A DNA stretch of 64,000 nucleotides from an uncultured Bacteroidota bacterium (GCA_902776365.1 CACYPU010000008.1:1-64000), one strand, 5' to 3'; shown: positions 17,318 through 26,265, numbered from the stretch's first letter. Notes: generated from the sequence alone by a model not told the origin. Made by a program: numbers and translations.

Positions 17318-18670
17318 TTATCGTGTTCTTACGATGGTGCTTTCGCCAATCCAGCCGGGGACGCGGAAGCTTTCGCCATTGACCAGGTTGAGCATGAAGG
17401 CCTCGGCGGTCTTGGGGAAGTGGGCGCTGTAGCGGCCGATGAGGGCGTTGCATTCCTTGACGTTCTCTTCCGAGTTGTCGACGGCCTTGGAGCGCTGCAG
17501 TTTGTCGACAGCGGCCCAGTAGGCGCTGCGGCCACCCATGTTGTCGTCAGAGGCGCTGCCGGAGCTGCTGGCGTAGAGCTGGGCGATGTAGCGGTAGGGC
17601 TCGCCCTTGGTGCGGTCGGCTTCGGCGGCGGAGAGGTAGGCCGAGCGGGCGGCGGAGTAGCTGTTGGTGTGGTTGTAGCAGTGGCCGAGGTAGAGGTAGG
17701 CCATGTATTTATCCTTGCCGGTGAGCTCTTTGGCAGCGTCGCGGAGGTACTGGATGGCTTCGTTGTATTGTTTCTTCGAGAAGCATATCTGACCCATGAG
17801 CATAGCGGTGGCGGGATTGGGCTCCAGGCGGTAGAGGTTCTCAGTGGCCGAGAAGAAGAGCTGCGTGTCGATGCAGCGTTTCTTCTTCAGGATGCCGGTG
17901 ATTTTCTTAAGCAGGTCGATATTCTCGGGGTCGGCCTCGAACTTCTTGCCGTAGATTTCCACCAGCTGCTCGCAGTTGGCATAGGGCGAGAAGGCTGCCT
18001 CGACGCCGGCGATGTAGCCGCGGATTTCGGTGGCTTTCACGCTGTCGTTGAGTTCGACGTATTTGTCGAGTTCGGCATCGAGTTTCTCGCTGGCGATGTC
18101 GTAGTTGTCGACCACCAGGGTGGGCTCGGCCTTGCCGGCACGCACATAGTTGATGGTGGCTTCCATGTATTTCACCAGATAACCGGCTTCGAGGTCGCCT
18201 TCCATTCTGACAGCCTGGTCATAGAGCGGATAGTAGCGGTCCAGACCCTGCTCTTTCAGGAGCTCTTCCAGCTCGAGGGCTTTCTTGGCCGTCCATTTGG
18301 GACCTTCGCCATAGGTGGCGATACGCACGTCGTACATGTGCATCAGTTCGTCGATGAGGGCGTCGCGCTCGGCCTGGTCTTTGGCCTTGGCGATTTTCAC
18401 TCGCATGATGTTGGTGCCGTTGGTATAGAGGTTCTTGCTCTGTTTGGGGCAGTTGGCCACAATCTGCTGCCAGTAGGGGTAGGCCTCTTCCAGCCAGCGC
18501 TGGTCTTTGGTGGATTTGAACTGATTGATAGCGTCCTGATAGAGGGACACGGGTTCGAGCATCTGCTGCTGCACCTCCTCGGAGCAACCCCAGTCAGGCA
18601 GCTGGGCCATAGCGGTGGAGCCCATGGCTGCCAGGAAGATTCCAATCGTCAGTGATTTGATCGTTTTCAT
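17318..18670 (-). CDS. Exported TPR protein
   Basis: 450 residues; signal peptide MKTIKSLTIGIFLAAMGSTAMAQ. The mature protein is helical with tetratricopeptide repeats, clearest at about 275-390 (NPATAMLMGQICFSKKQYNEAIQYL; AYLYLGHCYNHTNSYSAARSAYLSA). It ends in a short strand GESFRVPGWIGESTIVRTR. It lies between a FadL-like barrel gene and lptC, so a role in envelope assembly is plausible but not shown. No catalytic motif seen. Confidence 0.85.
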   Translation of the reverse strand: MKTIKSLTIGIFLAAMGSTAMAQLPDWGCSEEVQQQMLEPVSLYQDAINQFKSTKDQRWLEEAYPYWQQIVANCPKQSKNLYTNGTNIMRVKIAKAKDQAERDALIDELMHMYDVRIATYGEGPKWTAKKALELEELLKEQGLDRYYPLYDQAVRMEGDLEAGYLVKYMEATINYVRAGKAEPTLVVDNYDIASEKLDAELDKYVELNDSVKATEIRGYIAGVEAAFSPYANCEQLVEIYGKKFEADPENIDLLKKITGILKKKRCIDTQLFFSATENLYRLEPNPATAMLMGQICFSKKQYNEAIQYLRDAAKELTGKDKYMAYLYLGHCYNHTNSYSAARSAYLSAAEADRTKGEPYRYIAQLYASSSGSASDDNMGGRSAYWAAVDKLQRSKAVDNSEENVKECNALIGRYSAHFPKTAEAFMLNLVNGESFRVPGWIGESTIVRTR

Positions 18671-18768
18671 TGTGATTATTTTTTTATTGTTTTTGTTCTC
18701 TGTTTTGCTATTTGGTATTACTTATTGCCATTTTCTTGCATTTCTCTCGCACTCCTTTGCACTCCCCA

Positions 18769-20109
18769 TTAATTATATCTTCTCTTCACGAACCAGCGTT
18801 CGCAGCTGCTCACGGAGATGCCGAAGGTGATGCTGTTGCGCTGCAGGAGGTCTTTGTTGCCGAAGCTGCGGTAGCCCAGGCTGAGGGTCAGCAGCGAGCG
18901 TCCCTTGCGCATGGGCAGCGTGGCGCCGAGGCCGAAGCCCCATTCGTTAATGACCTGCTCCTGACCGTCCATCATGAGGCGCATGGCACCCTGCTCGGTG
19001 TGGATGCCGGCGCTCCAACTGATGCGTCCCCAGTAGGTAGAGGCGTCCATCACGCCTATCTTCTCGAAAGCCAAGGCGTAGCGGCTGTAGGGACCTGTGG
19101 TCAGTGCGCTCTGTCCCATGATGGGGGGATTGACACCTTCGTGGTATTTCATTCCATACCATCCGGCGAAAGTGGCGTCGGCGGCCACACGCCAGCGGTC
19201 GTTACGCTCGAAGCTGAGACCGATGCCGAAGGTGTGGTCCTGCTCAAGGGTGCTGGTGAACTCGGCCGACTGCCCGGGGGCGGGGAAGATGGTGTCGGCC
19301 AGCGACTGGTCGCTGGTGTAGAAGGTGTAGATGAGGGCCAGGTCGGTAACGTTCATCTTGCGGTAGGGTTTGTAGGTGAGACCCACGCCGAGCGTATAGT
19401 TCTCGCCCAGCGGCTCCCAGTATTGGAGGCCGAGGTCGAAGATGACGTTGCCCACCTTGGTCTCCCTGTAGCGGCGCGAGGGCTTGTAGTGCGTCGAGTC
19501 GATGCCCATGAAAGAGTAGGTGATGGCATGCTGGATGCGGCCGGTGAGGTAGTTGATGTTGAATCCCACCTGCAGACGGCGTTCGCTGGCGTTGTCGCCC
19601 AGGATGTTGAAGGCACTGCCGAGGAAGGCCATATTCACGCCGCCGGAGCCGTCGTAGACAGTTTTGACGATGCTGCTGTCCAGGTAGATGCCCTGCGACA
19701 CCGAGGCATAATCCACTTCCGAGTAGTTCACCAATCCGCCAGCCAGCTTCCACCACTGGGTGATGGGCATGCCGAAAGCGAGGTGGCTGATGTTGCCGTC
19801 GGCGTCGTTGACGCCCTTGTCGTTATTCTGCAGACGGGTCAACTGGATGTTGGCGCCCATGTCGAAGACGAAGCTCTCCATGCCGATGGAGGCGTAGGAA
19901 GCGGGGTTGAAGGGGTTGATGAAGTTGTCGCCCGAACGGGTGTATACCACGCCGCCCGTGCGGTTGGCCATTGGCAGGCTGTAGGGCAGGTCCGAAAGGC
20001 CGACGCCGAACTGCGAGTAAGGCATGTTGAAACCGTTCTGCGCCTCAGCACGTAGGCCCATCAAGCCCATGAAACCCATTAACCCTATTATCAAAAATCT
20101 ATTTTTCAT
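18769..20109 (-). CDS. FadL/OMPP1-like outer-membrane beta-barrel protein
   Basis: 446 residues from ATG 20109; an upstream TTG at 20115 is less likely. The signal peptide is built of GLMGFMGLMGL, encoded by 9-bp repeats, and ends RAEAQ. The mature N-terminus YSQFGVGLSDLPYSLPMANRTGG and later barrel strands (FGMPITQWWKLAGGLVNYSEVDY; WGRISWSAGIHTEQ) fit the Bacteroidota OMP family found next to coaX and lptC. Probably a transport or assembly porin for hydrophobic compounds; substrate unknown. It overlaps the coaX 3' end by 11 bp. Confidence 0.82.
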   Translation of the reverse strand: MKNRFLIIGLMGFMGLMGLRAEAQNGFNMPYSQFGVGLSDLPYSLPMANRTGGVVYTRSGDNFINPFNPASYASIGMESFVFDMGANIQLTRLQNNDKGVNDADGNISHLAFGMPITQWWKLAGGLVNYSEVDYASVSQGIYLDSSIVKTVYDGSGGVNMAFLGSAFNILGDNASERRLQVGFNINYLTGRIQHAITYSFMGIDSTHYKPSRRYRETKVGNVIFDLGLQYWEPLGENYTLGVGLTYKPYRKMNVTDLALIYTFYTSDQSLADTIFPAPGQSAEFTSTLEQDHTFGIGLSFERNDRWRVAADATFAGWYGMKYHEGVNPPIMGQSALTTGPYSRYALAFEKIGVMDASTYWGRISWSAGIHTEQGAMRLMMDGQEQVINEWGFGLGATLPMRKGRSLLTLSLGYRSFGNKDLLQRNSITFGISVSSCERWFVKRRYN

Positions 20110-20779
20110 TTTCAATCAATATCTCGTTCAATCCTATCAATGTCAGATGCGGCACATGCTCCCATCCGTTGGCGCCCGAAGCCATGAGCTTCTCGGCGTC
20201 GCCGCCGGTGAGCAGCACCCGCAACCCCGGGGCTTTCTCCTTGTAGAGGGTCACATATCCCGCCAGCGCCAGGAGCGTGGCTCCTAACGTGCCGGCGAGG
20301 ATGCTCTCCTCCGTCGAGCGTCCCAGCACAGGGGCTTTCTCCACCCTCTCGAGGTCTATTAACGGCAGTTTGGCCGTAAAAGTATGCAGCGCCTGCAAAT
20401 TCATCTTCAGTCCCGGCATGATGGCGCCGCCGTGATACACGCCCTTGGCGTCGACGAAGTCCACCGTGATGCAGGTGCCGGCGTCGATGACGAGGCAAGG
20501 CTCGCCGGGATGCAGGCTCACCGCCCCGCAGGCGTCGGCCACGCGGTCGGCCCCCAGCGTCTCGGGCGTCTTGTAATCCAGCTTTATAGGCAACGGCGTG
20601 TCGGCAGTCAGGCGCTCGACAGCGACGTCTTCAGGCAGGTTGCCGCTGGCACAGGCGAGCGTGTGGTCGGCCTTCGCCAGCCACTCGTCGGGCATGCCCA
20701 CGCCACAATCCACCAGCTCCCTTCCCTCGAAGGTAGCCCATTTCACGGCGGTGTTTCCTATGTCCAGCGTCAGATTCAT
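20099..20779 (-). CDS. coaX: Type III pantothenate kinase
   Basis: 226 residues. Phosphorylates pantothenate, the first step of coenzyme A synthesis. ASKHA-fold motifs are visible: LDIGNTAVKWATFEG (phosphate 1), GADRVADACGA, LVIDAGTCITVDFVD (phosphate 2) and GGAIMPGLKM. CoaX is the usual PanK in Bacteroidota. Overlaps pth by 4 bp. Confidence 0.96.
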   Translation of the reverse strand: MNLTLDIGNTAVKWATFEGRELVDCGVGMPDEWLAKADHTLACASGNLPEDVAVERLTADTPLPIKLDYKTPETLGADRVADACGAVSLHPGEPCLVIDAGTCITVDFVDAKGVYHGGAIMPGLKMNLQALHTFTAKLPLIDLERVEKAPVLGRSTEESILAGTLGATLLALAGYVTLYKEKAPGLRVLLTGGDAEKLMASGANGWEHVPHLTLIGLNEILIENEK

Positions 20780-21453
20780 TTTTGCTCTTGTTCTTTCATT
20801 CCTTCGGAATGCGCGTTACCTTTCTTGTTGTACAGATTCATCGTGCGGTCAATGCCCTGGGTCACGAAGCATTTGATGGCGTCGCCCGCCGTCTTCACGG
20901 CCTCCTCCATCTTCGCAAGGTCCTCACCCTCGATGCGCCCCAGCACATAATCCACCTGGTGTCCGCGGCCGAAGCTGCTGCCCACGCCCATGCGCAGGCG
21001 GTTGTAGTTCTGCGTGCCCAGCATGGCCTCGATGTCCGTGAGGCCGTTGTGGCCGCCGGCGCCGCCCTGCTTCTTGATGCGGACGATGCCGGGGTCGAGG
21101 GCCAGGTCGTCGACGACAACCAGCAGGTTCGGAAGCTCGATTTTCTCGGCCTGCAGCCAGTACTTCACGGCCTTGCCGCTGAGGTTCATGTAGGTGGTGG
21201 GCTTGATGAGCACCAGGATGCGGCCCTTGTGGCGTATCTCCGTGCGGTAGGCGTGGCGCTCCAGGCTCCAGCGTGCGTCGGCCTCCTTGGCCAAGGCGTC
21301 GACCACCATGAAGCCCGCATTGTGGCGTGTGCCTTCATATTCGGCACCCACATTGCCCAATCCCACTATGAGAAATTTGCTCACAGGCTCTTCCGTTGTT
21401 TCTTTACAATCTTTTCGTTTACAATATGATATAATCTTCCCGAGAAGGCTCAT
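20776..21453 (-). CDS. pth: Peptidyl-tRNA hydrolase
   Basis: 225 residues from ATG 21453; the -7 element at 21471-21479 lies inside the longer frame, which favours this start. Releases peptides from drop-off peptidyl-tRNAs. Motifs: FLIVGLGNVGAEYEGTRHNAGF with catalytic His44, TYMNLSGKAV, VVVDDLALDPG, GGAGGHNGL. About 25 residues of extra N-terminus (GKIISYCKRKDCKETTEEP) precede the conserved core, so a GTG start at VSKFLIVG is also possible. First gene of the envelope operon. Confidence 0.95.
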   Translation of the reverse strand: MSLLGKIISYCKRKDCKETTEEPVSKFLIVGLGNVGAEYEGTRHNAGFMVVDALAKEADARWSLERHAYRTEIRHKGRILVLIKPTTYMNLSGKAVKYWLQAEKIELPNLLVVVDDLALDPGIVRIKKQGGAGGHNGLTDIEAMLGTQNYNRLRMGVGSSFGRGHQVDYVLGRIEGEDLAKMEEAVKTAGDAIKCFVTQGIDRTMNLYNKKGNAHSEGMKEQEQK

Positions 21454-21470
21454 CACATTCGTTTTAAACT

Positions 21471-21479
21471 GCAAAGATA
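21471..21479 (-). promoter_or_regulatory. -7 element for pth operon
   Basis: Minus strand reads TATCTTTGC with an A/T-rich upstream region. Confidence 0.72.
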
Positions 21480-21559
21480 CAACTTTTTTTATAATTAGGT
21501 TCACTTATAAAAGAAAAAGTCTTTTTTCCTCTGCCGGAACGGTAGCCACCATATTATGC

Positions 21560-21663
21560 TGTTGTACAATAGTTCAACGTTATTTGTACGATACTTGTAC
21601 GATAAATTATCGTACAAGTATCGTACAAGTATCGTACAACTAACGTACAACGAACGTACAAAT
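21560..21663. repeat. 11-bp array, two inverted arms (4 + 5 units)
   Basis: Right arm: ATCGTACAAGT x2, ATCGTACAACT, AACGTACAACG, AACGTACAAAT (21609-21663). Left arm: the reverse complement of the same unit at 21593-21603 and 21582-21592, then degenerate units to 21560. The central 21 + 21 nt (21584-21604 / 21608-21628) pair perfectly around three bases. It sits between the divergent pth and YD-repeat promoters. Confidence 0.92.
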
Positions 21664-21692
21664 GATATAGTTGGCATATAGAATATTTTGTG

Positions 21693-21701
21693 TATTTTTG
21701 C
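21693..21701 (+). promoter_or_regulatory. -7 element for the YD-repeat gene
   Basis: TATTTTTGC, 23 nt before the ATG at 21725. Confidence 0.7.
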
Positions 21702-21724
21702 AGTCGGTAAATATAGTTTTCAAG

Positions 21725-22663
21725 ATGAAGAGATATTCGTTTATTTTGTTGATATTCTGTGTGTTGTGCTGCGGTATGCCTGCGGCGGCGCAAGACCCTA
21801 TGGTGGATTTGCCTTGGTTGCCCACGCGCGACACCACAGGCCTCCGCACCCTCCGCGTCTATCGTATCGACACGCTGACGGGCGAGCGCAAGCTGGCGTG
21901 GACGGAAAGCTACGACCGTCACGGATTCCTGGCCGATTCGCTGGACAAGCTGACCTATGACGCGCAGGGACGCCTGACGGAGTATGTGCGCACCAAGACT
22001 ACCTACGTCCTAGGCAGCAACATCCCGCGCTTGAAGGTGTCGTGGCGTTGCCGCATCACCTACGGCGCCGATGGTACGGTGCAACGGATTGAGAATGAAT
22101 ATCCAGAAGATTCGGCACATGTCACCTACGAGCTTCTGACGCACAAGGTGCACCCCAAATACGGCCTGCTCGAATACTCGTTCCGCCGTTCTGGCACTTA
22201 CGAAGACTATATCGACACCGTCTTCCTCCGTCGCGAATACGACGCTCAGGGGCACCTCCTGCATGAGGAATTCAACAGCACTATCGGTTTCGAGTATGAC
22301 AATACCTACGATATCCGTTACTACTACGATGCCTCGGGGCGCCGGACGAGCCGTGTCGGCGCTTACTACGAGTGTGCCGACTCGATGGACTATGTCTACA
22401 ACGCCCAGGGCGTCCTCACGGGCATGAAAGGCATCTGGTACGACCTCGGGATGGAGGCCGATATCGAGGTTCTCTGCCGTCCCGACGGCAGCTATATCGA
22501 GCGGTGGGAATACTGGTATGATTACGAGACAGATTTCGAGGAGCCCGGAATCAGGTTCCGTTCGGCGAAGCCTGCGGTGTACTATTACCGCTACGACGAG
22601 AAGGGGCTGCTGATATACGAAAAGTCGTTCGGTATCACCGAGTACGAGAGGGAATACTGGTAA
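21725..22663 (+). CDS. Secreted YD-repeat-like protein
   Basis: 312 residues from the ATG after the promoter; signal peptide ends GMPAAAQ. The mature protein is rich in Tyr/Asp and carries RHS/YD-like units: KLTYDAQGRLTEYVRTK, REYDAQGHLLHEEF, YYYDASGRRTSRVG, YVYNAQGVLTGMKG, YYRYDEKGLLIYEKS. It lacks the length and toxin tail of true Rhs proteins and resembles the short 'DUF4595/YD-like' exported proteins of Bacteroidales. Monocistronic, ended by a hairpin. Function unknown. Confidence 0.8.
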   Translation: MKRYSFILLIFCVLCCGMPAAAQDPMVDLPWLPTRDTTGLRTLRVYRIDTLTGERKLAWTESYDRHGFLADSLDKLTYDAQGRLTEYVRTKTTYVLGSNIPRLKVSWRCRITYGADGTVQRIENEYPEDSAHVTYELLTHKVHPKYGLLEYSFRRSGTYEDYIDTVFLRREYDAQGHLLHEEFNSTIGFEYDNTYDIRYYYDASGRRTSRVGAYYECADSMDYVYNAQGVLTGMKGIWYDLGMEADIEVLCRPDGSYIERWEYWYDYETDFEEPGIRFRSAKPAVYYYRYDEKGLLIYEKSFGITEYEREYW

Positions 22664-22664
22664 A

Positions 22665-22698
22665 AGAAGAGGCGCTGCATCGCAGCGCCTCTCTCTTT
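22665..22698. terminator. Terminator between convergent genes
   Basis: Ten-bp stem GAGGCGCTGC / GCAGCGCCTC with a three-base loop; T-rich on both sides. Confidence 0.85.
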
Positions 22699-22707
22699 AT
22701 GTATGAT

Positions 22708-24459
22708 TTATTTCTCGCGGATGACGTCGCCGTGGTCGTTGACGATCATGCGCTGCCATTCCTGGCGGTAGTGCGGCTGGGCGGGGAAGACGGCGTTGCC
22801 GGTCTCGGTGCGCTCGAACTTACCGTCTTTCTCTTTCTTGACGTTGCCGTCCATGTATTTGACAAGCAGGTATTTGTCGAGCTTGTTCCACTCGTTCATC
22901 ATCTTCTCGGCGGCGCGGCCGGAGAAGTCGTTGAGCAGGTTGGTGAGGGCTTCGCCGTCGTTCTGCTGGGCGCGCTGGTCGAAGCGCTGCACATCGGCGA
23001 TGTAGCCTTCCTCAAGGCTGTTCTGCACTTTCTGCAGGTCGACAATCATGTCGCAGTAGCGGCTGTAGACGAAGTTGGTGACGCGGTTGAAGAGCCAGAA
23101 GGCTGCGGTCTCGCTGTAGGTGACCATATCGCCGTTGCCTTCGCGGAAGCAGAGGGGAATCTCGGTGATGCCGCAGTACATGGGGCAGTAGACGGTGGAG
23201 TAGGTGTCGTCGACGCCAAACCAGAGGATGCCGCCGACTTTGGCGGGCAGCCAGCTGCGGCACTGGGCCACGAAGCTGAAGCCTGTCTGCTGGGTGGAGG
23301 TGGCGCGCTCGTGGACGTAGTTCCAGCCGTTGAGTTCAAAGCCCATGGGACGCCAGCGGTAGGGGCATTTGAAGGGGCCGGCGCCGAGGTCGTTGGTCAT
23401 GTCCATAGCGGTGCCCTCGTAGTGGTCGCGCATGAGGTTCATCACCTCGTGGACGTCGAGTTTGTGGTCGGGCTTGACCCAGAGGGGCATGCGCTCGGCT
23501 TTGGCGTCGCCCATAGCGTATTTCTCATATTTCTCCATGCCGGAGGCCACGCGGTGGAACATGGCGTAGACGCGGGCTTCGCAGCCGCGGAGGCCGCTGA
23601 AGGTCAGAGGGGCGTAGGTGTCGCAGAAGGAGAAGTCGGCATCCTTGCCGTCGTACCAGCCGCAGGCGCGGGCGTAGGTGATGACCTCGTCGCTGTAGAC
23701 GCATTCCACCTCGGGCTCGAAGATGTAGTCGAGGTGCTTGGAGGAGATGGTCTTATGCAGGCCTTTGCCTTTGGCTTTGTTCCACTTGCCTTCTTGGGGG
23801 AAGGTGGTGATGCGGGCCTGGTTGGCGTGGCCGGAGACATAGCCGTCGGGGATGCGGCGGGCGACCCACACGGCACCTTCGGTGTATTTGTATTTCAGCT
23901 TCTTGGCGAGCTCGGGCTTGACGGTGCCGTCGCGCTTGCCGATGAGTTCGAGGATCCACACCTCGTTGGGGTCGGCGATGGAGAAGCTCTCGCCCTCGCT
24001 GTGGTAGGGATACTGGCTCATGAAGCCGGCGAGGACGAGGATGGCCTCGCGGGCGTTCTTGGCGCGCTGGAGGGTGAGGTAGATGTAGGAGCCGTAGTCG
24101 ATGCCGCCTTCAATCTCGGAGGCCAGCTCCTCGCGGCCGCCGTAGGTGGTCTCGCCGATGGTGAGCTGCCACTCGTTCATGTTGCCCACGACGCTGTAGG
24201 TATGGGCCACCTGGGGAATCTGGATGAGCTTGCGGCCGGAGTCCCAGTCGACGACCTGGTACATGGTGCCGGGGGCGTAGTCGGCGGCGGGGCGGTAGTA
24301 GAGCTCGCCATAGAGGGTGTGGCTGTCGGCGGCATAGGTAATCATGGTGCTGCCGTCCTTGGTGGCGCCTTTGGTGAAGAGGAAATTGGTGCAGGCGTTT
24401 GAGGTGAGAGGGGAGAGGGAAAAGGCGAAAAGGGTCAGGATAAGGGTTAAACGTTTCAT
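22708..24459 (-). CDS. C69 family dipeptidase
   Basis: 583 residues. After the signal peptide the mature chain would begin at Cys23 (NA/CTNFLFTKGATKDGS), the N-terminal nucleophile of the C69/Ntn-hydrolase fold. Further family blocks: SVVGNMNEWQLTIGETTYGGREEL, EGESFSIADPNEVWILE, ARRIPDGYVSGHANQARI. Close relatives act as extracytoplasmic dipeptidases in peptide-fermenting Bacteroidales. The C-terminal helix-rich part is normal for the long Bacteroidetes subgroup. Apparently a single-gene unit, 30 bp downstream of the next gene on the same strand. Confidence 0.92.
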   Translation of the reverse strand: MKRLTLILTLFAFSLSPLTSNACTNFLFTKGATKDGSTMITYAADSHTLYGELYYRPAADYAPGTMYQVVDWDSGRKLIQIPQVAHTYSVVGNMNEWQLTIGETTYGGREELASEIEGGIDYGSYIYLTLQRAKNAREAILVLAGFMSQYPYHSEGESFSIADPNEVWILELIGKRDGTVKPELAKKLKYKYTEGAVWVARRIPDGYVSGHANQARITTFPQEGKWNKAKGKGLHKTISSKHLDYIFEPEVECVYSDEVITYARACGWYDGKDADFSFCDTYAPLTFSGLRGCEARVYAMFHRVASGMEKYEKYAMGDAKAERMPLWVKPDHKLDVHEVMNLMRDHYEGTAMDMTNDLGAGPFKCPYRWRPMGFELNGWNYVHERATSTQQTGFSFVAQCRSWLPAKVGGILWFGVDDTYSTVYCPMYCGITEIPLCFREGNGDMVTYSETAAFWLFNRVTNFVYSRYCDMIVDLQKVQNSLEEGYIADVQRFDQRAQQNDGEALTNLLNDFSGRAAEKMMNEWNKLDKYLLVKYMDGNVKKEKDGKFERTETGNAVFPAQPHYRQEWQRMIVNDHGDVIREK

Positions 24460-24489
24460 GTTGTTTGTGTTTTTATTTTTATTTTTGAT

Positions 24490-25377
24490 TTATTCGTGGA
24501 AGATAATCAGCCCGTAATGGCCTACGGAATAGCCGGGTTTGAAGCGGTAGCAGGAGATGTCGATGCGGTATTCTCCCGAGGCGGAGGGCTCGATGGTCAC
24601 CAGCGCCGACTTCTCGGTGTCGGTGTCCGATTTCTGGAGCTCCCAGGTGTTGCCCGTCTTGAGGTAGACCTTGATGTCGATGTCGGCCATGCGGTAGTCG
24701 CCAAAGGCGAGGATTTGGTAGGTCCAGCCGGACGACAGGGTGCGGTAGACCGATTTTGTCGTATGCAGGAGGTCCATCTCGATGTGGACGATTTCCTGTT
24801 CATAGACATCCTCGATGAATTCGACATAGTCGGCCACCTCCTTGGTCATTTGCTTCATGGTGGTCTCGATGTTCTTGATGAGCAGGATGCCGTTCCAGTA
24901 GAATCCGCCCTTGGCGTTTTCGCTGATGCTGATGCTTTCCGTGCCGTCGGGCAGCTGGGGGAAGTTCATGTAGAACCGGAAGCTCTCGCCGGGCTTGACA
25001 GTGTATTTCTCGTTGAGCGCCACACGATTAGTGGTGCCGTTGCTGCGCATCACACCCCATTCGGTGATGTTGTACTGGGCTCCGGAGGCGGTGCTCAGCG
25101 TCGTCCCCTTGCTTAGGGTGACGCTGATGTCGCCATGATTCTGCGAAGCGGTGTAGGCGACGACGACTTGGGTCTTGCCGTTCCCCACGGTGACGCTTTC
25201 GATGGCCATCTCGCCCAGCTCGCTAGTGTAGGCCGCCTCGACGTGTGGGTTGCTGAAGCGCTGCACATTATCGGAGGCATCCCGCTGCGCATACGCGGCA
25301 GTAGGCATCGCGAGGGTGAAAAACAGCCCCGCTACCAGCGTGAGCAACAATCTAAAATGTATATTTTTACGTATCAT
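24490..25377 (-). CDS. Secreted protein of unknown function
   Basis: 295 residues from ATG 25377, 29 nt after the -7 element at 25407-25415. Signal peptide ends AAYAQ. The N-terminal half has a beta-rich region resembling a small carbohydrate-binding/stress domain (IESVTVGNGKTQVVVAYTASQN; YTVKPGESFRFYMNFPQLPDG). A short helix (KQMTKEVADYVEFIEDVYEQE) leads to a second beta domain (WTYQILAFGDYRMADIDIKVYLK) ending YGLIIFHE. I do not recognise a named family. Confidence 0.75.
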   Translation of the reverse strand: MIRKNIHFRLLLTLVAGLFFTLAMPTAAYAQRDASDNVQRFSNPHVEAAYTSELGEMAIESVTVGNGKTQVVVAYTASQNHGDISVTLSKGTTLSTASGAQYNITEWGVMRSNGTTNRVALNEKYTVKPGESFRFYMNFPQLPDGTESISISENAKGGFYWNGILLIKNIETTMKQMTKEVADYVEFIEDVYEQEIVHIEMDLLHTTKSVYRTLSSGWTYQILAFGDYRMADIDIKVYLKTGNTWELQKSDTDTEKSALVTIEPSASGEYRIDISCYRFKPGYSVGHYGLIIFHE

Positions 25378-25406
25378 AACTGTTTTTTTATTGAAGGTTT
25401 CGAAAT

Positions 25407-25415
25407 GCAAAAATA
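25407..25415 (-). promoter_or_regulatory. -7 element for the secreted protein
   Basis: Minus strand reads TATTTTTGC. Confidence 0.65.
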
Positions 25416-25450
25416 CAAATTTTTTTCGATATGGAGAGAAAAAGATACAA

Positions 25451-25506
25451 TTAATAGTTAACAGTTTTGTAACGATTAACGGTTAACGATTAACGGTTAG
25501 CGTTTT
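25451..25506. repeat. 7-bp array
   Basis: Eight successive heptamers: TTAATAG, TTAACAG, TTTTGTA, ACGATTA, ACGGTTA, ACGATTA, ACGGTTA, GCGTTTT. The same TTAACGG-type unit occurs near 31145, 38613, 42648 and 54611. Confidence 0.8.
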
Positions 25507-25522
25507 TGGTTTTGTTTTCCCC

Positions 25523-25621
25523 CTACCAAGTAGATATTAGGTAGTGCCTAAGTAGTGCCTAAGTAGTGCCTAAGTAGGTATTAAGTAGGCATCAGGTAGG
25601 CATTAACTAGCCCCTAAGTAG
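25523..25621. repeat. 11-bp direct array, nine units
   Basis: Exactly 99 bp of 11-mers ending in (A/G)GTAG or ACTAG: CTACCAAGTAG, ATATTAGGTAG, TGCCTAAGTAG x3, GTATTAAGTAG, GCATCAGGTAG, GCATTAACTAG, CCCCTAAGTAG. No gap and no change of phase. Unlike the other three 11-bp arrays it is all in one orientation. Confidence 0.93.
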
Positions 25622-25844
25622 CCATTTGGACATAAAAACCTTTTCAAATGGGTGGGGGAAGGGTGAAATTTTGCGACGATAATTTATGCGCCAAGTAGGG
25701 ACAAAAGCATCCGAAAGAGGGGTTCGAGTGCCTTTTTCAAGGCTTTTTTAGCAGGATTTTGATGCATTTTATCCCGTTTTTCTTCGGAAACGACAGTTTA
25801 CTTAAATTGTACTCAATTGATTTTCAAATACTAAAGATGTTGTT

Positions 25845-25992
25845 TATGACAGATGACAGTTATGACAGTTATTTTTTGAGGGGTACCAATTTTCCTTAAT
25901 TTTATCTATATATCTATATATTAATAAGTTATACAGTAGAAGAAAGGAATATTGACATCCTTTTTTTAATTGTCATAACTGTCATTTGTCAT
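25845..25992. repeat. Inverted repeat built of GACAGTTAT-type units
   Basis: Left arm TATGACAGATGACAGTTATG (25845 on; extends ACAGTTAT) and right arm near 25969-25992 (TTGTCATAACTGTCATTTGT, extends CATA) are complementary over more than 20 bp. They enclose about 100 bp of A/T-rich sequence containing TATCTATATATCTATATATT. Confidence 0.8.
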
Positions 25993-26031
25993 AGGTCATT
26001 CCGTAAGGTCCTTTCTTACAAGGCTTTGTAT

Positions 26032-26265
26032 GTTCGTGGCGTTCCAGTTCCAGTTGTTTCAGTCTCAGTCTCAGAGTCTCAGTTGTTTTTTTTTATCCAC
26101 TTCCCAACTTCCAAACCTTCTCTTTTTTTGTATTTACATATCTTATTATCAATTAGTTATGAGTATATAAAGATGGGAAATGTGAGTTAGGATATGACTT
26201 TTTTTCTAACTGAGACTGAGATTTGAGACCGGAGTCGAACTGAAACTGAAACAACTGAAACGAAC
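26032..26265. repeat. Long-range inverted arms of ~6-bp units
   Basis: Left arm (26032-26085) repeats GTTCCA and GTCTCA. Right arm (26209-26265) repeats ACTGAG and ACTGAA, and includes AACAACTGAAACG, the complement of left-arm CGTTCCAGTT/GTTTCAG. The arms flank about 120 bp and end just before the promoter of the nuclease-like gene. Confidence 0.65.

Noticed and set aside
20040..20109. 9-bp repeats in the signal peptide of the FadL-like protein (GLMGFMGLMGL)
   Set aside because: A period of nine equals three codons and fits ordinary hydrophobic signal sequence; kept out of the array list.
21560..21663. CRISPR array
   Set aside because: Units are 11 bp and contiguous with no spacers, and no cas gene is present.
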